Shown here piece after piece: positions 16,750 to 29,400 of a stretch of 64,000 nucleotides of DNA. Position 1 is the first letter of the stretch. Every line of letters starts with the position of its first letter. The notes below the pieces were generated by a model. It had not been told where the DNA came from. It worked only from the letters and a program-made list of their open reading frames with translations, and ran no database searches. The translations under genes were made by a program, and so were the position numbers. Where the stretch lies: positions 29,252-93,251 of the forward strand of contig JAEEII010000207.1 in the NCBI GenBank assembly GCA_016281295.1. The letters run 5' to 3'. This DNA is from Bacteroidales bacterium. GTDB lineage: Bacteria; Bacteroidota; Bacteroidia; Bacteroidales; F082.

Positions 16750-18009
16750 ATGGAAAATTACAAATTAGTTGAAACATTCTCCGAATTCAAGGAGTTTAAG
16801 AACATCGACCGTGAGGCCATGATGCGTATCATCGAAGACGTGTTCAGAGGCATGTTGAACAAGAAATTCGATACCGATACTGAGGACTTCATCGATATCA
16901 TCGTGAACGTCGATAAAGGTGACTTCGAGATTTACCATAACCGTACGGTGGTTGATGATGATGCGCTGGAAGACCCCTTGCGTCAAATCAAACTCTCCGA
17001 CGCCATCCGTATCGAGCCTGACTTCGAGGTGGGTGACGATGTTTCCGAGATTCTGAAGATTGAGAGCTTCGGTCGCCGCGACATCCTCGCTTTGCGTCAG
17101 AATCTCCAAACCAAGATCAGCGAATACCAAAAGGAGAACATCTTCCAGAAATACAAAGACAAAGTGGGTGAGATTATCACCGCGGAGGTCAACCATGTGT
17201 GGAAGCGTGAGATTGTGGCTATTGACGATGAGAACATAGAACTTATCCTGCCCCGCAGCGAGCAGATTCCCTCGGATATTTATAAAAAAGGTGAAAACGT
17301 CCGCGCCATCGTCAAGAGTGTCGAGAATGTCAACGGCTCACCGGTGATCACCCTTTCCCGTACCTCGGAAGTCTTCCTCCAGCGTCTCTTTGAAGCTGAG
17401 GTCCCTGAGGTGTACGATGGCTTGATTACCATCAAGAAGATTGTGCGTGAACCTGGCCAGCGTGCCAAAATAGCCGTGGAATCCTACGACGACCGTATCG
17501 ATCCTGTTGGCGCCTGCGTGGGTATGAAAGGCTCCCGTATCCATGGCATCGTCCGTGAGCTGCGTAACGAGAACATCGATGTCATCAACTGGACTACCAA
17601 CCCCAAACTGTTTATCACCCGAGCCCTTAGCCCGGCCAAGATCACTGAAATCGTCCTCGATGACGAGAATATGCTGGCCAATGTCTATATGGAAAACGAC
17701 CAGGTCAGCCTCGCCATTGGCAAGGGTGGCTATAATATTAAACTCGCTGGAAAACTGACGGGCTATAACATCGACGTGTACCGCAACAGCGAGGTGGCTG
17801 ATAATGAAGAGGATGTTGACCTTCAGGAATTCTCTGATGAGATCGACCAGTGGGTTCTCGACGCCCTCTACAACATGGGCTGCGACACCGCTAAAAACGT
17901 CCTTTCCCATACCCCTGAGGAAGTGGCCTCAAGGGCTGACCTTGAGATGGAAACCGTCAATAACGTGTTCAAGATCCTCAGGGCCGAATTTGAACCTGAT
18001 GCCGAATGA
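16750..18009 (+). CDS. nusA: transcription termination/antitermination factor NusA
   Basis: The 419-residue protein has the NusA N-terminal RNA-polymerase-binding domain (about 1-125), an S1 domain (about 135-200, HVWKREIVAIDDENIELILP), and tandem KH domains (IDPVGACVGMKGSRI at about 250, then VSLAIGKGGYNIKLA). A C-terminal helix-hairpin-helix piece follows (LYNMGCDTAKNVLSHTPEEV). It binds elongating polymerase and affects pausing and termination. The open frame extends nine codons upstream to a TTG. The ATG at 16750 is chosen because the homologous N-terminus is MENYKLVETFSEFK-like. Confidence 0.95.
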   Translation: MENYKLVETFSEFKEFKNIDREAMMRIIEDVFRGMLNKKFDTDTEDFIDIIVNVDKGDFEIYHNRTVVDDDALEDPLRQIKLSDAIRIEPDFEVGDDVSEILKIESFGRRDILALRQNLQTKISEYQKENIFQKYKDKVGEIITAEVNHVWKREIVAIDDENIELILPRSEQIPSDIYKKGENVRAIVKSVENVNGSPVITLSRTSEVFLQRLFEAEVPEVYDGLITIKKIVREPGQRAKIAVESYDDRIDPVGACVGMKGSRIHGIVRELRNENIDVINWTTNPKLFITRALSPAKITEIVLDDENMLANVYMENDQVSLAIGKGGYNIKLAGKLTGYNIDVYRNSEVADNEEDVDLQEFSDEIDQWVLDALYNMGCDTAKNVLSHTPEEVASRADLEMETVNNVFKILRAEFEPDAE

Positions 18010-18056
18010 TGCTTAAAGGCACGAATCACCTATATTATTAACAAAGAGAAGAAACT

Positions 18057-21053
18057 ATGTCCGAAGAATCAAATTTCACCATTCGATTGTCGAAAGCGGC
18101 AAAAGAATTTAATGTGGGGATGGGCACCATTCTGGATTTCCTCGCCAAAAAGGGATTCCAAGTGGACTCGTCACCCAACACGAAGCTCACATCGGAGATG
18201 TATGCGCTGCTCGTGAAAGAATATCAGGGCGAAAGGGAAGTGAAGAATGAGGCGAAGAAACTCGGCGATCTGTCTTATAAAGGTGGATCCGTTTCGGTCG
18301 ATTCGGCCGTGCAATCGTTGACATCTAAGATCGATGAAGAGGATGTGGATGAAGTGATTATCCGCACCAGCACCATGGGTATTCATAAAAACACTGAGAA
18401 ACCTGCTCAACCTGAGGAGGAGAAACAACCTGAAACGCCGAAACAAGAGGAGCCCGCTCCTGAAACACCCGCCGTTCAACAGGTTGAACAAATAGTAACC
18501 GAAGAAAAACATGAAGAGGAGATAACACCTCCCGCTGAACCGGAAGTGGTGACTCCCCAAGAAGAAGTGCAGGAGAAAGAGTCGGACGGCAACCTCAAGG
18601 TGCTGGGTAAAATCGATCTCGATAGCATCAACACCAAGATGCGCCCCGACAAGAAAACTAAAGAGGAAAGACAACGCGAAGCCAAGGAAAAAGCAGAACG
18701 CGAGAAGAAAGAAAGAGCATTGGCTGAACAGAAGAGAGCCGAAAAACTGAGAGCTGAGAAACAGGCTGCCGCCAAAAAAGCCGAAGAAGCCAAGAAGGCA
18801 GCTGAAGCCAAGAAAGTCGAACAGCCTGCCACGGAACCTAAGTTCATCAAGACTGAGGTCAAAAAACTGGAAGGCCCGAAGATCCTTGACAAAATCGAGC
18901 TCCCCGAAGAACGCAAACGCTCTAAACAACAGCCAGTGGCCTCTTCCGAAGGCAGCGGCGACTCCAAGAAGAAAAAACGCAAACGTATCGCTGGGAAACC
19001 GGAAGGTTCGTCTGATGCCCCCGCCGAAAACAAAGGACAGGGCAAAGGCAAAGGTCCTAAAGGACCCCAACAGGGTGCCGACAACAAAAAGAATCCCAAG
19101 AAGGATAAAAACCGCAACCAGCCTAAACGGGAAGAGAAGGTGGAACTCTCTGATGAGGAGATCTCGAAACAGATTAAAGACACCCTCGCCCGTCTGTCAC
19201 CACTGGGCAAGTCCAAGACCTCAAAACACCGTCGTGAGAAACGTCAGCAGGTCGCTGGCAGCATGATGGAGGAACAGATGCGCCAACAGGAGGAACAGTC
19301 AATCCTCAAAGTCACCGAGTTCGTCACCGCGAACGACTTGGCGGTCATGATGAATGTCCCTGTGACCAAGGTCATCGCCACCTGTATGGGTCTCGGCATG
19401 CCAGTGTCTATCAACCAACGCCTTGACGCGGAAGCCCTCTCCGTCGTGGCCAGCGAGTTCGGATTCCAAGTGGACTTCGTCAGTGCCGACGTGCAAGAGG
19501 CAATCGCCGAGACGGAAGAAGAGGATAGGGAAGAGGATATGGTGCCACGCGCTCCTGTGGTCACCGTCATGGGCCATGTTGACCACGGCAAGACCAAACT
19601 CCTCGACTATATCCGTAACACCAACGTCGTCGCCGGTGAGGCTGGCGGTATCACCCAGCATATCGGTGCTTACGAGGTGACTACGGAGAGTGGTAAGAAG
19701 ATTACCTTCCTCGACACTCCTGGTCACGAGGCCTTCACCGCCATGCGTGCCCGTGGTGCCAAGATTACCGACGTGGCCATCATCGTCATCGCTACTGATG
19801 ACAACGTGATGCCACAGACCGTTGAGGCTATCAACCACGCACAAGCCGCTGGCGTGCCTATCGTCTTTGCCCTCAACAAGATCGACAAGCCTACCGCACA
19901 ACCAGACCGTATCCGTGAGCAGTTGGCTAAGATGAATATCCTCGTCGAGAGCTGGGGCGGCAAATACCAAGAACAGGAAATCGCTGCCAAGATAGGTCTC
20001 AACGTGGATCAACTTCTGGAGAAGGTGTTGCTAGAAGCGGAGTTCCTCGACCTCAAGGCCAACCCCAACAAGCTGGCAAAAGGCACCGTCATCGAGTCTG
20101 CCCTGGATAAAGGCCGTGGCTATGTGGCTAAGATCTTGGTGCAGAATGGCACGCTTCGCATCGGCGACATGGTGCTGGCCGGCACTACCTATGGCAAGGT
20201 CAAAGCCATGTTCAACGACCATAACCAGAAGGTACAGAGCGCAGGTCCTTCCACACCAGTGCTGCTCCTCGGTCTTAACGGTGCTCCGCAACCAGGCGAC
20301 ACTTTCAACGTCATGACCGACGAGCGTGAGGTGAAGGATATCGCCAACCGCCGTGAGCAACTGCAACGTGAACAGACTCGCCGTACTAACCCGCATATCA
20401 CACTCGATGAGATTGGACGCCGTATCGCCATCGGTGACTTCAAGGAACTCAACATCATCGTCAAGGCTGACGTGGACGGCTCTGTGGAAGCCTTGGCTGA
20501 CTCCTTGCTGAAACTTTCCACCCAGGAGGTGCAGGTCAATGTCATCCATAAGTCGGTGGGCGCTATCAGTGAGTCGGATATCATGCTGGCTTCCGCTTCC
20601 AATGCCGTCATCGTTGGTTTCAACGTGCGTCCTACCGTGCAGGCACGTAAGCTGGCAGAACAGGAGAAGATTGACATCCGTATCTACTCCATCATCTATC
20701 AGGCCATCGAAGAAATCAAGGCGGCTATCGAAGGTATGTTGGCTCCTGAGATTGAGGAGGTGGTCACTTGTAACCTCGAGATCCGTGAGACCTTCAAGAT
20801 TAGCAAGGTCGGCACCATCGCTGGCTGTATGGTCCTCGACGGCAAGATCACCCGCAACACCAAGATCCGTATCATCCGCGACGGCATCGTGATTTACACT
20901 GGTACGCTCGGCTCCTTGAAACGTTACAAGGACGATGTCAAGGAAGTCGCCGCTGGCATGGATTGCGGTTTGAACATCGAGAATTTCAACGACATCAAGG
21001 TCGGTGATATCATCGAGGGTTATACCGAAAAAGAAATCGCCCGCAAATTGTAA
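18057..21053 (+). CDS. infB: translation initiation factor IF-2
   Basis: The 998-residue protein has a long low-complexity N-terminal half (Glu/Pro/Lys-rich, about 100-400), as in other Bacteroidetes. It has the IF2N motif and a G domain starting near residue 495 with G1 GHVDHGKT (506-513), G3 DTPGHEAF and G4 NKID. Domains II to IV follow, and the protein ends with [16 protein letters not shown]. It places initiator tRNA on the ribosome. It is the last gene of rimP-nusA-infB, 47 nt after nusA, and ends at a strong terminator built from a palindromic repeat. Confidence 0.97.
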   Translation: MSEESNFTIRLSKAAKEFNVGMGTILDFLAKKGFQVDSSPNTKLTSEMYALLVKEYQGEREVKNEAKKLGDLSYKGGSVSVDSAVQSLTSKIDEEDVDEVIIRTSTMGIHKNTEKPAQPEEEKQPETPKQEEPAPETPAVQQVEQIVTEEKHEEEITPPAEPEVVTPQEEVQEKESDGNLKVLGKIDLDSINTKMRPDKKTKEERQREAKEKAEREKKERALAEQKRAEKLRAEKQAAAKKAEEAKKAAEAKKVEQPATEPKFIKTEVKKLEGPKILDKIELPEERKRSKQQPVASSEGSGDSKKKKRKRIAGKPEGSSDAPAENKGQGKGKGPKGPQQGADNKKNPKKDKNRNQPKREEKVELSDEEISKQIKDTLARLSPLGKSKTSKHRREKRQQVAGSMMEEQMRQQEEQSILKVTEFVTANDLAVMMNVPVTKVIATCMGLGMPVSINQRLDAEALSVVASEFGFQVDFVSADVQEAIAETEEEDREEDMVPRAPVVTVMGHVDHGKTKLLDYIRNTNVVAGEAGGITQHIGAYEVTTESGKKITFLDTPGHEAFTAMRARGAKITDVAIIVIATDDNVMPQTVEAINHAQAAGVPIVFALNKIDKPTAQPDRIREQLAKMNILVESWGGKYQEQEIAAKIGLNVDQLLEKVLLEAEFLDLKANPNKLAKGTVIESALDKGRGYVAKILVQNGTLRIGDMVLAGTTYGKVKAMFNDHNQKVQSAGPSTPVLLLGLNGAPQPGDTFNVMTDEREVKDIANRREQLQREQTRRTNPHITLDEIGRRIAIGDFKELNIIVKADVDGSVEALADSLLKLSTQEVQVNVIHKSVGAISESDIMLASASNAVIVGFNVRPTVQARKLAEQEKIDIRIYSIIYQAIEEIKAAIEGMLAPEIEEVVTCNLEIRETFKISKVGTIAGCMVLDGKITRNTKIRIIRDGIVIYTGTLGSLKRYKDDVKEVAAGMDCGLNIENFNDIKVGDIIEGYTEKEIARKL

Positions 21054-21073
21054 TTCGCAGGCGATTCCCAATT

Positions 21074-21108
21074 GTAGAGACGTCATATTATGGCGTCTCT
21101 ATTTTTTT
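21074..21108. terminator. infB terminator made of the GTAGAGACG palindromic repeat
   Basis: TAGAGACGTCATA (21075-21087) pairs 12 of 13 with 21089-21101, followed by seven T (21102-21108). It lies between convergent infB and the T9SS gene 21113. The stem belongs to the same GTAGAGACG...CGTCTCTAC family that recurs inside five coding regions to the right. Confidence 0.85.
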
Positions 21109-21112
21109 GTCA

Positions 21113-23353
21113 TTATTCCACCACAATTTTCTGGGTGTAGGTGTTGGATCCATTGATCACGCGAACAACATACACGCCAGCAGTCATGTTGATTTTCTGG
21201 CTGTAGTTACCATGGATGGTGGTAGTGTTGACCACGCGTCCCAGCATGTCGATGAATTGGAGTTCGCTTTCACCTTCAATGCCGTTGATGTTCAGCTGAC
21301 CGTTGGAGAGGTAGCTGATGGGGTTGACGGTAGTGTTTTCGTTCACGTTGGTGTTGGATTTAAAGCGGAGTGTGAAACGGTTGACGTTGTCATTCTCTTT
21401 GGCGGTGAAGGTATAGGCGTTGTTAGCCAGCATGTCAACTTTGGTGCCGGTGAGGTTGTCGATGAGGGTCATGAACTCATAGCTGCCTTCCAGTTTCACG
21501 GTGAGGGTTTGCTGACCAGCGATGGTTGGATGGTATGCTACATTAACGCTTTCAATGTTTCTGTCGAAGTGGGCGATGGCGTAGGGTTTTTTGCTCTTCG
21601 GGATGAAAACTTCCGGAATCTCATCGTTGCGGTGATGGATCTTAATCAAGTCATTGCCTTCGCCGAGGACGATGTAAGCATGGTCGGTGTTGGTGTTGTT
21701 GGCGATTCTCACCTCGATGGAACTATTGTGGGTGCCACGGCTTTTGGCAGTGTTAGCTTGGAAGGTCACCGTGTTGGATTCGGTGCAACCGATCAAGAAC
21801 CCTTGTCCAGTCGGGATGGGTGTGCTGGATGGTTTGGGATCCCATGCGCCGTTTTCAAGCAGGTAGAAACCATCGGTGAGCTTGTCGTTTTGGAAGTTGT
21901 CAATCGTGATGGCAAACGGATAGGGGTTGCCAAGGAGATTCAGACCATCCAGGTCATCGTAGGTACGGTCGGTATAAGTCATGTCGAAGGTGACGTTGTC
22001 ATAGCTCAGTGTACCAGGGATTGAAGGAGTGTAGTCGGTGTCATGGGCATAGAGGTAACCTCTTCCAGGGAAGAAACTGTAGGTTTGTGCTTGTTTGAAG
22101 TTTTTCCATTCCTCATGGGTCAGGTTAGTCTCATCATACCAATAGAGGTCGTATTCATCGGTGGGGAAGTCGGTTTCGGCAATGGCTGTGGTGCCGACGG
22201 GGCTGCCGAGGATGTACCAGTTGTTGTCATTGGAGTTGTAGCCTTTCACGGTCTTCATGTAAGAGGCTTTCCCAGCGGTTTGTGCCGCGTCGATCAGCTG
22301 GGCGTCATCCACGAGGACGAGCTGGCTGGCGTCGGTGGTGGTGAAGCCTTCCGTGAGGGTGAGGGTGGTGCCTGACATGACTTTGAGGCTCTTGCCGTTG
22401 TTGACGATGATGTTCTTCACTGTGACATCTTGATCGAGTTCGCAGAGGCCGTTGATGGTCACTTCGTCGGTTTCGCTCGGAAGGCCTACAGCAGGCTCTC
22501 TCCAGTTGTCAACGGTGTTCCAGCTGTTGTCTTCGGTTCCGTTAAAGATATAGGGAGCAACGAAATTCACAATGATAGGACTTCTGGCACTTCCGTATTT
22601 TCCATCTTGATGCCAAACGAGCGTGGTATCGCAAGAACCAGCGAAATAACGCTCGTTCGTCTTGTCATAGAGCAAAAACGTCAACTCTTCTCCTTCTTCG
22701 CCATAGACTACCGTGGTCCAGATGTTAGTGCCGAATGGTGATGCCATATAATGGTCTCTTTCAAAGCGGCAAAGGCCATCTGCATTGAACAAGCCCAAAT
22801 CCCAGCGGTCGTTTTCAGTGACTGGAACTCCGTTCAGTTGAAGGAGGAAATTGCAGGTGCCGTTATACTGAGTGTTGGCCAAGGTCCAGGGGTAATCCGG
22901 GAGATCCTCTTCGGTGCTCTTGGAGGTGAATTCCAGAACGATGAAGTCGCCCTGCTCCAGACCATGGTCTTCGAAATCAGCGGTAACAGTGAAGGTGCAT
23001 TCATAGTCTTCATCACCCATGTTCGCCTCATGATCCCACATCTTGAAGGTAATAGTTTCACCAATGCCGTTTTCCATGCCGTAAACTCTTAAGAAATCCA
23101 CGTACAAATCATCGGAAATCGGTGATAAGAAACGGCAATCGCTCGGGGTTCTTAATTCATCACCAACAAAGGCGACAACTTCGATGCTTGATCTGTTTTG
23201 GATGACACCATCCACCGAAACTTTAATGTCAACGGAGGTATAGTTAAACCATGGATCTTCATTAAACTCCGGCCAATGGGGAGTGTAACTTTGTGCTGAC
23301 AATACTCCACAGAGAAGCATTGTGGAGAACAAAAGTAATAGTTTTCTTTTCAT
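21113..23353 (-). CDS. T9SS type A sorting-domain protein, non-enzymatic
   Basis: The 746-residue exported protein has a signal peptide (MKRKLLLLFSTMLLCGVLSAQ). Two roughly 120-residue units follow that resemble the GECRG-type beta-sandwich of its neighbours (VEVVAFVGDELRT..., then LLQLNGVPV...LGLFNADGLCRF). Next is a segment of the TVDNWREPAVGLPSETDEVT type found in many Bacteroidetes surface proteins, with ILGSPVG and LLGNPYP motifs. It ends in a type A sorting domain (LQFIDMLGRVVN...AGVYVVRVINGSNTYTQKIV). No catalytic motif is visible. Unlike the proteases it has no InlB-type repeats. It has its own promoter and is bounded by terminators on both sides. Confidence 0.75.
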   Translation of the reverse strand: MKRKLLLLFSTMLLCGVLSAQSYTPHWPEFNEDPWFNYTSVDIKVSVDGVIQNRSSIEVVAFVGDELRTPSDCRFLSPISDDLYVDFLRVYGMENGIGETITFKMWDHEANMGDEDYECTFTVTADFEDHGLEQGDFIVLEFTSKSTEEDLPDYPWTLANTQYNGTCNFLLQLNGVPVTENDRWDLGLFNADGLCRFERDHYMASPFGTNIWTTVVYGEEGEELTFLLYDKTNERYFAGSCDTTLVWHQDGKYGSARSPIIVNFVAPYIFNGTEDNSWNTVDNWREPAVGLPSETDEVTINGLCELDQDVTVKNIIVNNGKSLKVMSGTTLTLTEGFTTTDASQLVLVDDAQLIDAAQTAGKASYMKTVKGYNSNDNNWYILGSPVGTTAIAETDFPTDEYDLYWYDETNLTHEEWKNFKQAQTYSFFPGRGYLYAHDTDYTPSIPGTLSYDNVTFDMTYTDRTYDDLDGLNLLGNPYPFAITIDNFQNDKLTDGFYLLENGAWDPKPSSTPIPTGQGFLIGCTESNTVTFQANTAKSRGTHNSSIEVRIANNTNTDHAYIVLGEGNDLIKIHHRNDEIPEVFIPKSKKPYAIAHFDRNIESVNVAYHPTIAGQQTLTVKLEGSYEFMTLIDNLTGTKVDMLANNAYTFTAKENDNVNRFTLRFKSNTNVNENTTVNPISYLSNGQLNINGIEGESELQFIDMLGRVVNTTTIHGNYSQKINMTAGVYVVRVINGSNTYTQKIVVE

Positions 23354-23389
23354 TTTTTGTATTTTTTAACCAATGATTTAATTTGGCTG

Positions 23390-23397
23390 CAAAATTA
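23390..23397 (-). promoter_or_regulatory. promoter -7 element for gene 21113-23353
   Basis: The minus strand reads TAATTTTG (TAnnTTTG), 37 nt before the ATG at 23353 and just past the upstream terminator. Confidence 0.55.
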
Positions 23398-23408
23398 AGA
23401 AAAAACCA

Positions 23409-23438
23409 GACAAGGGAAGATGTTTTTCTTCCCTTGTC
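23409..23438 (-). terminator. terminator after the 2597-residue C25 protease gene
   Basis: Perfect 12-bp arms at 23409-23420 and 23427-23438 (GACAAGGGAAGA and its complement) enclose a six-base loop. On the minus strand a TGG and then a six-T run follow. Confidence 0.8.
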
Positions 23439-23452
23439 TATATTAATAATAT

Positions 23453-26400
23453 TTAACGAACCACAACTTTACCGAAGTAGACATTGCCTTGGGCATCGGT
23501 TACCTTCACGGTGTAGATGCCGCTGGTCTGCATTCCTTCGATGGTTTTGCTGGATTGCGAGATGGATTCTGTTCTGATCAGACTGCCCACCGTGTTGTAC
23601 ACTTGGAGGGTAGCGCCATTGAGATCCACTTGGCCATTCAGTTCCACGGTCAGTTGTTCGCCTTTGTTCACCGGGTTGGGGAAGCAGCTCAGGCTGTTGG
23701 TGGTGCTGATGTGGAGCATGAACGGAGCGGTGGCCTTGCCGACGATGGCATTGTCGGTGAACACCACTTCTTCTTCCGTTTCAAACTGGTTGCCTTCATT
23801 ATAAATGTTGAAGGTGACCACATCGTCATTTTCACCATAGACGGTCATGAAGGCGATGTACTGGTCGAGCGGTTCGACATACATCAGTTTGGCGCTACCA
23901 CGGCATTCACCGTTGACGAAGGCGCCGATTTCGACCGTTTCATTGGCGTTGACCACAGCGTCAGCCGGGATGGAAGCCATCACGTTGATGGTGCCAGCGT
24001 AGTCAGCATCGGGAGTCCAATAGTTGCCGTCGGTGGTGATGTTGTCGCGGAGTTCGCTTCTGGAATCGTTATACACGAAGGTTTGGGTTCCAGTGCCAAG
24101 GGCATTGTATCTGTAGCCCTCGCCAGGATTCAGGGTGTTCAAAGAACCCCACCAGCCGTAACCGTCGATATAGGTGGAGAAGCTGCTTCTTGACTTGATG
24201 ACATCTTCCTCTCTTGAGTCGCAGTTCTCCAAGGCGACGTTGATATCCATCGGTTGGCTCACGGGATAAGCGACCCAGTTCCAGCCGTTGGCGATGGTGA
24301 TTGGGCAATCAGCGGGATTGATGATGCTTCCAATGATGGTGATATCAGCTTCGCTGCTGTTGCGGATCTCGTACATCTGTGTGGGATCGTAGCTGTTCAG
24401 AGAACCCATCCAAGTGCCGTTGCTGTAGTTGACATAGCCATTCTTGCCCTTAATCTGGGTAGTGGTGGTGCCCAGAGCGTTTTCGAGGGTGGCAAGACCT
24501 TCAGCACCTTGCAGGTCGATGTAGGTGGAGAACCAGTTCCAAGCGCTGTTGAGGTGGACGGTCTGAGTGGCTGCGAGGCCGAAGTGGGCGACGAGAGCGG
24601 TGGCTTCGTTGACGGTGAAGCTGTAGGTCAGCTCTGTGCCGACTTCCTCATTGTTCAGCGTCCAGTTGATGAAGAAGTAGCCAGTGGCAGGGGTAGCGGT
24701 CAGGGTAGCGGTGCTGCCATGCTCGTAGCTGCCGGTGCCAATGATGCTTCCACCCACTGCCGGGTCGGCGGTGGCGGTGACAGCGTAAGTGTTCAGCGTG
24801 AAGTTGGCCACGTATTCAGCGGCTTCGGTCACGGCGAAAGTATAAGTAGCATCGGTGGAGACCACGGTGCCATCCTTAGTCCAGTTGGCGAAGGTGTAAC
24901 CCGTGTTAGCCGTAGTGGTCAAGGTGGCGTTGTTGCCATGGACGAAGGTGCCGTCACCAGTGGCGGTACCCGCGTTGGCAGGATTCACTGAGGTGGTGAC
25001 TTCATAGCTGTTGAGTTCGAAGTGAGCGACATAGGTGCGATCTTCTGTAGCAGTGGAGAAGCAGGTGGGATTGACACAAGCCACTTCATTGTTCAGTGTC
25101 CAGTTAACGAAGTGATAGCCTTCGTTAGGCGTGGCTGTGAGATAGACAGCAGTACCTTCCTCATAACGGCCACCACCAGTGACAGTACCACCTTCAGCGG
25201 GATCAGCAGAAACGGTGATGGTGTAATAGGTGACATCGCCAGACAACACTTCACCATTGAGGTTGACGTTGACACTGATGTCATCCGTGGTGACAACGGC
25301 GGTTTCGTTGGCGTATGTGCCTTCGGCAAGGTCAGCCTTGAGGCGTGCGTAGACGTTGGCAGTCAACAGTTCAATGACGGGTTCTGTCGGATCAGGATCA
25401 GGATCCACAGAGGAACTATCGTTGATGGTGACATTGTCGATCTTCAAGATCCATTCATTGTTGCAATCGAAGTGGCGGATGGCGATATAGCCGTTGCCGC
25501 TGTAGGCACTCAGGTCAACAGTGTATTCCTGCCATTCACTGCCTGAAGTAGCGGTGGTGGTGTAGGTCCAGGTCTGAACGGCTGTGAAGGCGTTGATGTT
25601 GGTGTTGTTCGTCGTCGAAACCATCAGCGAGAATTTCTCTGCACAATAGCTGACATTCTGAACACCGACTTGGAAAGTGACACTTCCGCCAAGAGGCACT
25701 TGGGGTGAAATCAGGTAGTTGTCAGGAGTCACGGCGGTGCCGGTACCGTTCGAAGTACCCGAGATGTAGGATTCGGAAAGCATGAATCCATCAGAGCTGT
25801 TGTAACCATAACCCGTGGAGAAGTCGTTGTTAGAGGTGGGATATTCGGTGTTGTGCATCCAGTTGTTGGGCGAGTCGCCGGTCGTACCCTTGAGGACAGT
25901 CCAACCTTGGTAGCCGTCTTCAAAGTCGTAGGAGATGGTTTCGCGGCCTTTGCTTTCAGCAGTGAGGGTCACAGTGCTACCGAAGGTGCCGTTGATTGCG
26001 TTAGCAATCTCGAAGTCTTCAGGAGCGGTGACCGTGATGTCGTGCGTGAGATCCACACCGATCACAGCAAAGCTTCTGACCTCAGACGGTCCCTGACCTT
26101 CCACGTAGGAGAATCCTGACATGTTGGTGGGTGTTGCAGTGATTGAAGCGCCGCTGCTCGGGTGAGAAATCGTGAAGGTGATTTGGTTATTGGAGGTGAC
26201 GTAAGTACCATTCGTGCTCAGTGAAGCTGGATTGTAGTTGGTGTAGTCATTATAGAGTCTCAAAGCTCTATTGGCATTTGTGGAATAGACATAGAATTGC
26301 GATGCATTAGATGAAGAGCTGACATCGGAGTTGCTGTTGTCATCCACACAAATCAACAAGTTGCTTTCACCGTCGTATTCAAAAGGAGTATCGAAGGTAA

Positions 26401-29400
26401 TAGTAGTCCATCCGGAAGCTAAGAAAGTGACACTACCGGTGAATACCTTGTCGCTACTGGAGCAGGCTACCCAGTCTTTTCTGGAAGTGAATTCAGTCTT
26501 GGTGGTGTGTTTCAAATAGACATCCAGGGTTCTAGTGACCGATTTGGAGTTCGACACCTTAAACGCAATGGCAGTGATGTTTCCTGCGCTGCCGATCTCA
26601 TCAGCAGTGTAGATCTGCTGAGTGATACAATACTTATAATATGCGTAGGTCGGGAGATATTGGTTGGTGCTGCTGCCGCTACCGACGGTAACCTCTTCGA
26701 TTTCATTCATCTTGAAGATAGCGAATACGGTGACATCATACTCAGGCATGGTGAACTGGTTGTTCGTTACGGGGACGGTGTTTCTGACATCGCCGGTCTG
26801 GAACACCAGCCAAGTGGTCAGGTAGTAATTCGTTTCCGGTGTCGCAGTCAAGGTGATGGTTTCACCAGGCAGGGCGTTGTCCTTGTTAGCGCTGATGGTG
26901 CCGTTGGTGACGTCGGCCATGGTGATGACGAAGCCTTGAGCGAAGCTGGCGGTGACGGTCACGTTGCCGTTGGGCATGACAAACTGGTTGTCGGAGACCT
27001 CCACAGGCTGGTTGTTGCCGTAGGTGACATTCCATCCTGAGAAGAAATAGCCGTTGTCGGTCGTGACGGTCAGGTCGATGACATCGCCCGGATAGGCGTT
27101 GGTAGGATTGGCACTGATGGTACCGCCGTTAGCTTGAACCACGGTGATGCTATAGTTGACGAGTTGTTGGAAGTTGGCAACGTAAGAGCCACCTGCGCCC
27201 ACAAAGAAATTGTAGCTCGGTTCGGTGGAGACCACGGTGCCGTTCTTGGTCCAGTTCACAAAGGCGTAGCCGGTGTTGGCAGTGGCGACGATGTTGACGG
27301 GGGTACCTTCATAGTAGGTGCCTCCACCAGTCACGGTACCACCAGCAGCCGGGTTGGCGGAAACCTGAATCATGTAGCTGTTACGAGTGAAGTTAGCCAC
27401 ATAGTTACCAGCAGCATAGACGGTGAAGCTGTAGGTGGCGCTGGAAGAGACCACGCTGCCGTTCAAGGTCCAGTTTTGGAAGGTGTAGCCAGAGTTGGCC
27501 GTGGCGGTCAAAGTGGCTTGGGTGCCTTCTTTATAGGTGTTGCCGCCAGTGACGGTGCCGCCCGCTTCGGGGTTAGCCTCGACGGTGATGGCATAATAGG
27601 TGCCGTCGCCTTGGGTGACCTCACCGTTGAGGGTGACGGTCTGCGTGGCGCTGCCAGAGGTGAAGGTGAGCGATTGGTTGTTGTAGGTGCCTTGAGCCAA
27701 GCCGGCTTTCAGACGCACATACACCATCTTCTGGACATTGCCGTTGGTGGGCGTGATGCTGAGGCTGGAGGCGTAAGTGCCGTTAGAGGTCAGGCAGACT
27801 TCGTAGGAAGCAGGAGCGGTCACAGTGACATTGGCCTCCAAGTTGGCGCCAACTAAAGTGACGGTCTTAGAAGCGGAAGGACCTTGGGCCTCTGCGTAGG
27901 TGAAGTCGCTCAAAGTGGTGGGTGACACGATGATGCTTGCGGATTCAGCGGAAACTTCCTTGGTGAGTTTAATCTTGTTGTTGGCCGTGATAGTCACGTT
28001 GTAAGCTCCCGATGAAATGGAAGTAGCTCCGGTTGGATCAAAGTTATCGTCATCGCCACAGACGTAACGAGCTCTGTTCTGTCCCGTGGAGTAGGTTTGG
28101 AAGTAACGTCTGCTGGTGACGGAATAGCTACCCGTGTTGTCATCGAAGGTGAGCAACAAGTTGCTTGTGCCGTCATATTCAAACGGGGTGTTCAGCGTGA
28201 AGGTGTACCAACCCACAGAATTGAAAGTCTGGCTGCCAGTATATACCTTGTGGCTTGAAGTCTCGTTGATCCAAGAGTCCAGGTTGCTGCTGCTGGTGGA
28301 CGACATGTAGATGTCGAAGGTTCTTGCGCCAGAGCTGGAAGCAGTGCCGGTGGCGCTACTGCCCAGATAATAGAAGCTGATGGCTGTGATGGTTCCAGCA
28401 CCGCCGATTTCAGCGGCAGTGTAGATCTGTTGCGTCAGCGAATAATTGTAATAAACGTGGGTAGGCAGAGTCCAGCCACGGATGGTGTCATTGGTGGAAC
28501 CGATGGTGATTTCCTCGTTTGATGGAGCACTGAAGAACGCTACTACAGTGACATCATAAGCGGGCATCGTGAACGCGTTGTTGCTCACGGTGACAGTGGT
28601 GTTGACATCGCCAGTCTTGTAAACCAGCCAGCTGTCAAACACATAGCTAGAAGCCGGAGTGGCAGTCAGGTGGATGGTGGTGCCTTGCGGACCGCCTTCA
28701 GCATCGGCGCTGATGGTGCCGTTCATCACAGAAGCCAACGTGATATTGTAACCAGGCACGAAAGTGGCGCTGACAGTGACATTGCTGTCAGGCATGGTGA
28801 ACTGGTTGTTGGTGACGGTGATGGTGTTGTTGCTGGCGTCTTTCACGCTCCAAGCGCTGAAGAAGTATCCAGCCTCAGGCGAGGAGGACAAAGTGATGAT
28901 GTCGCCCTTGTAAGCGCTGGTGGCGTTAGCATACACCGTACCATGATTAACGGTGGCGCAGGTGATGGTATGAGCGGTGAGGGCGGTGAAGTTGGCCACG
29001 TAGGTAGCAGTACCCGTCACAGTGAAAGTATAGGTGGCGTTGGTGCTGACCTGAGTACCGTTCTTCGTCCACTTGGTGAACTCATAATGGGTATTAGGAG
29101 TAGCGGTCAAGGTGCAGGAGGTGTTCTCATAATAGGTACCTCCGCCAGAGACAGTACCGCCAGCGGTCGGGCTGGCCTGGGCGGTGATGGTGTATTGGGT
29201 GCCGCCTTGGACACTGATGGTGCTGAGTTGGGTCACCTTGTTGAAGCCGTACACGCAGAGGGTGAGTTCAGTGCCCACGGTTAAAGTACCGCTGATGCTG
29301 ATCGTGGCTTTGTTGTTGCTCACGGTAGCCTTACCCAAAATGTTGTGGTTGGCGTCAGTGATGGTAGCCACAGCGCCGTTGCCATTGGTGACGTTCACCT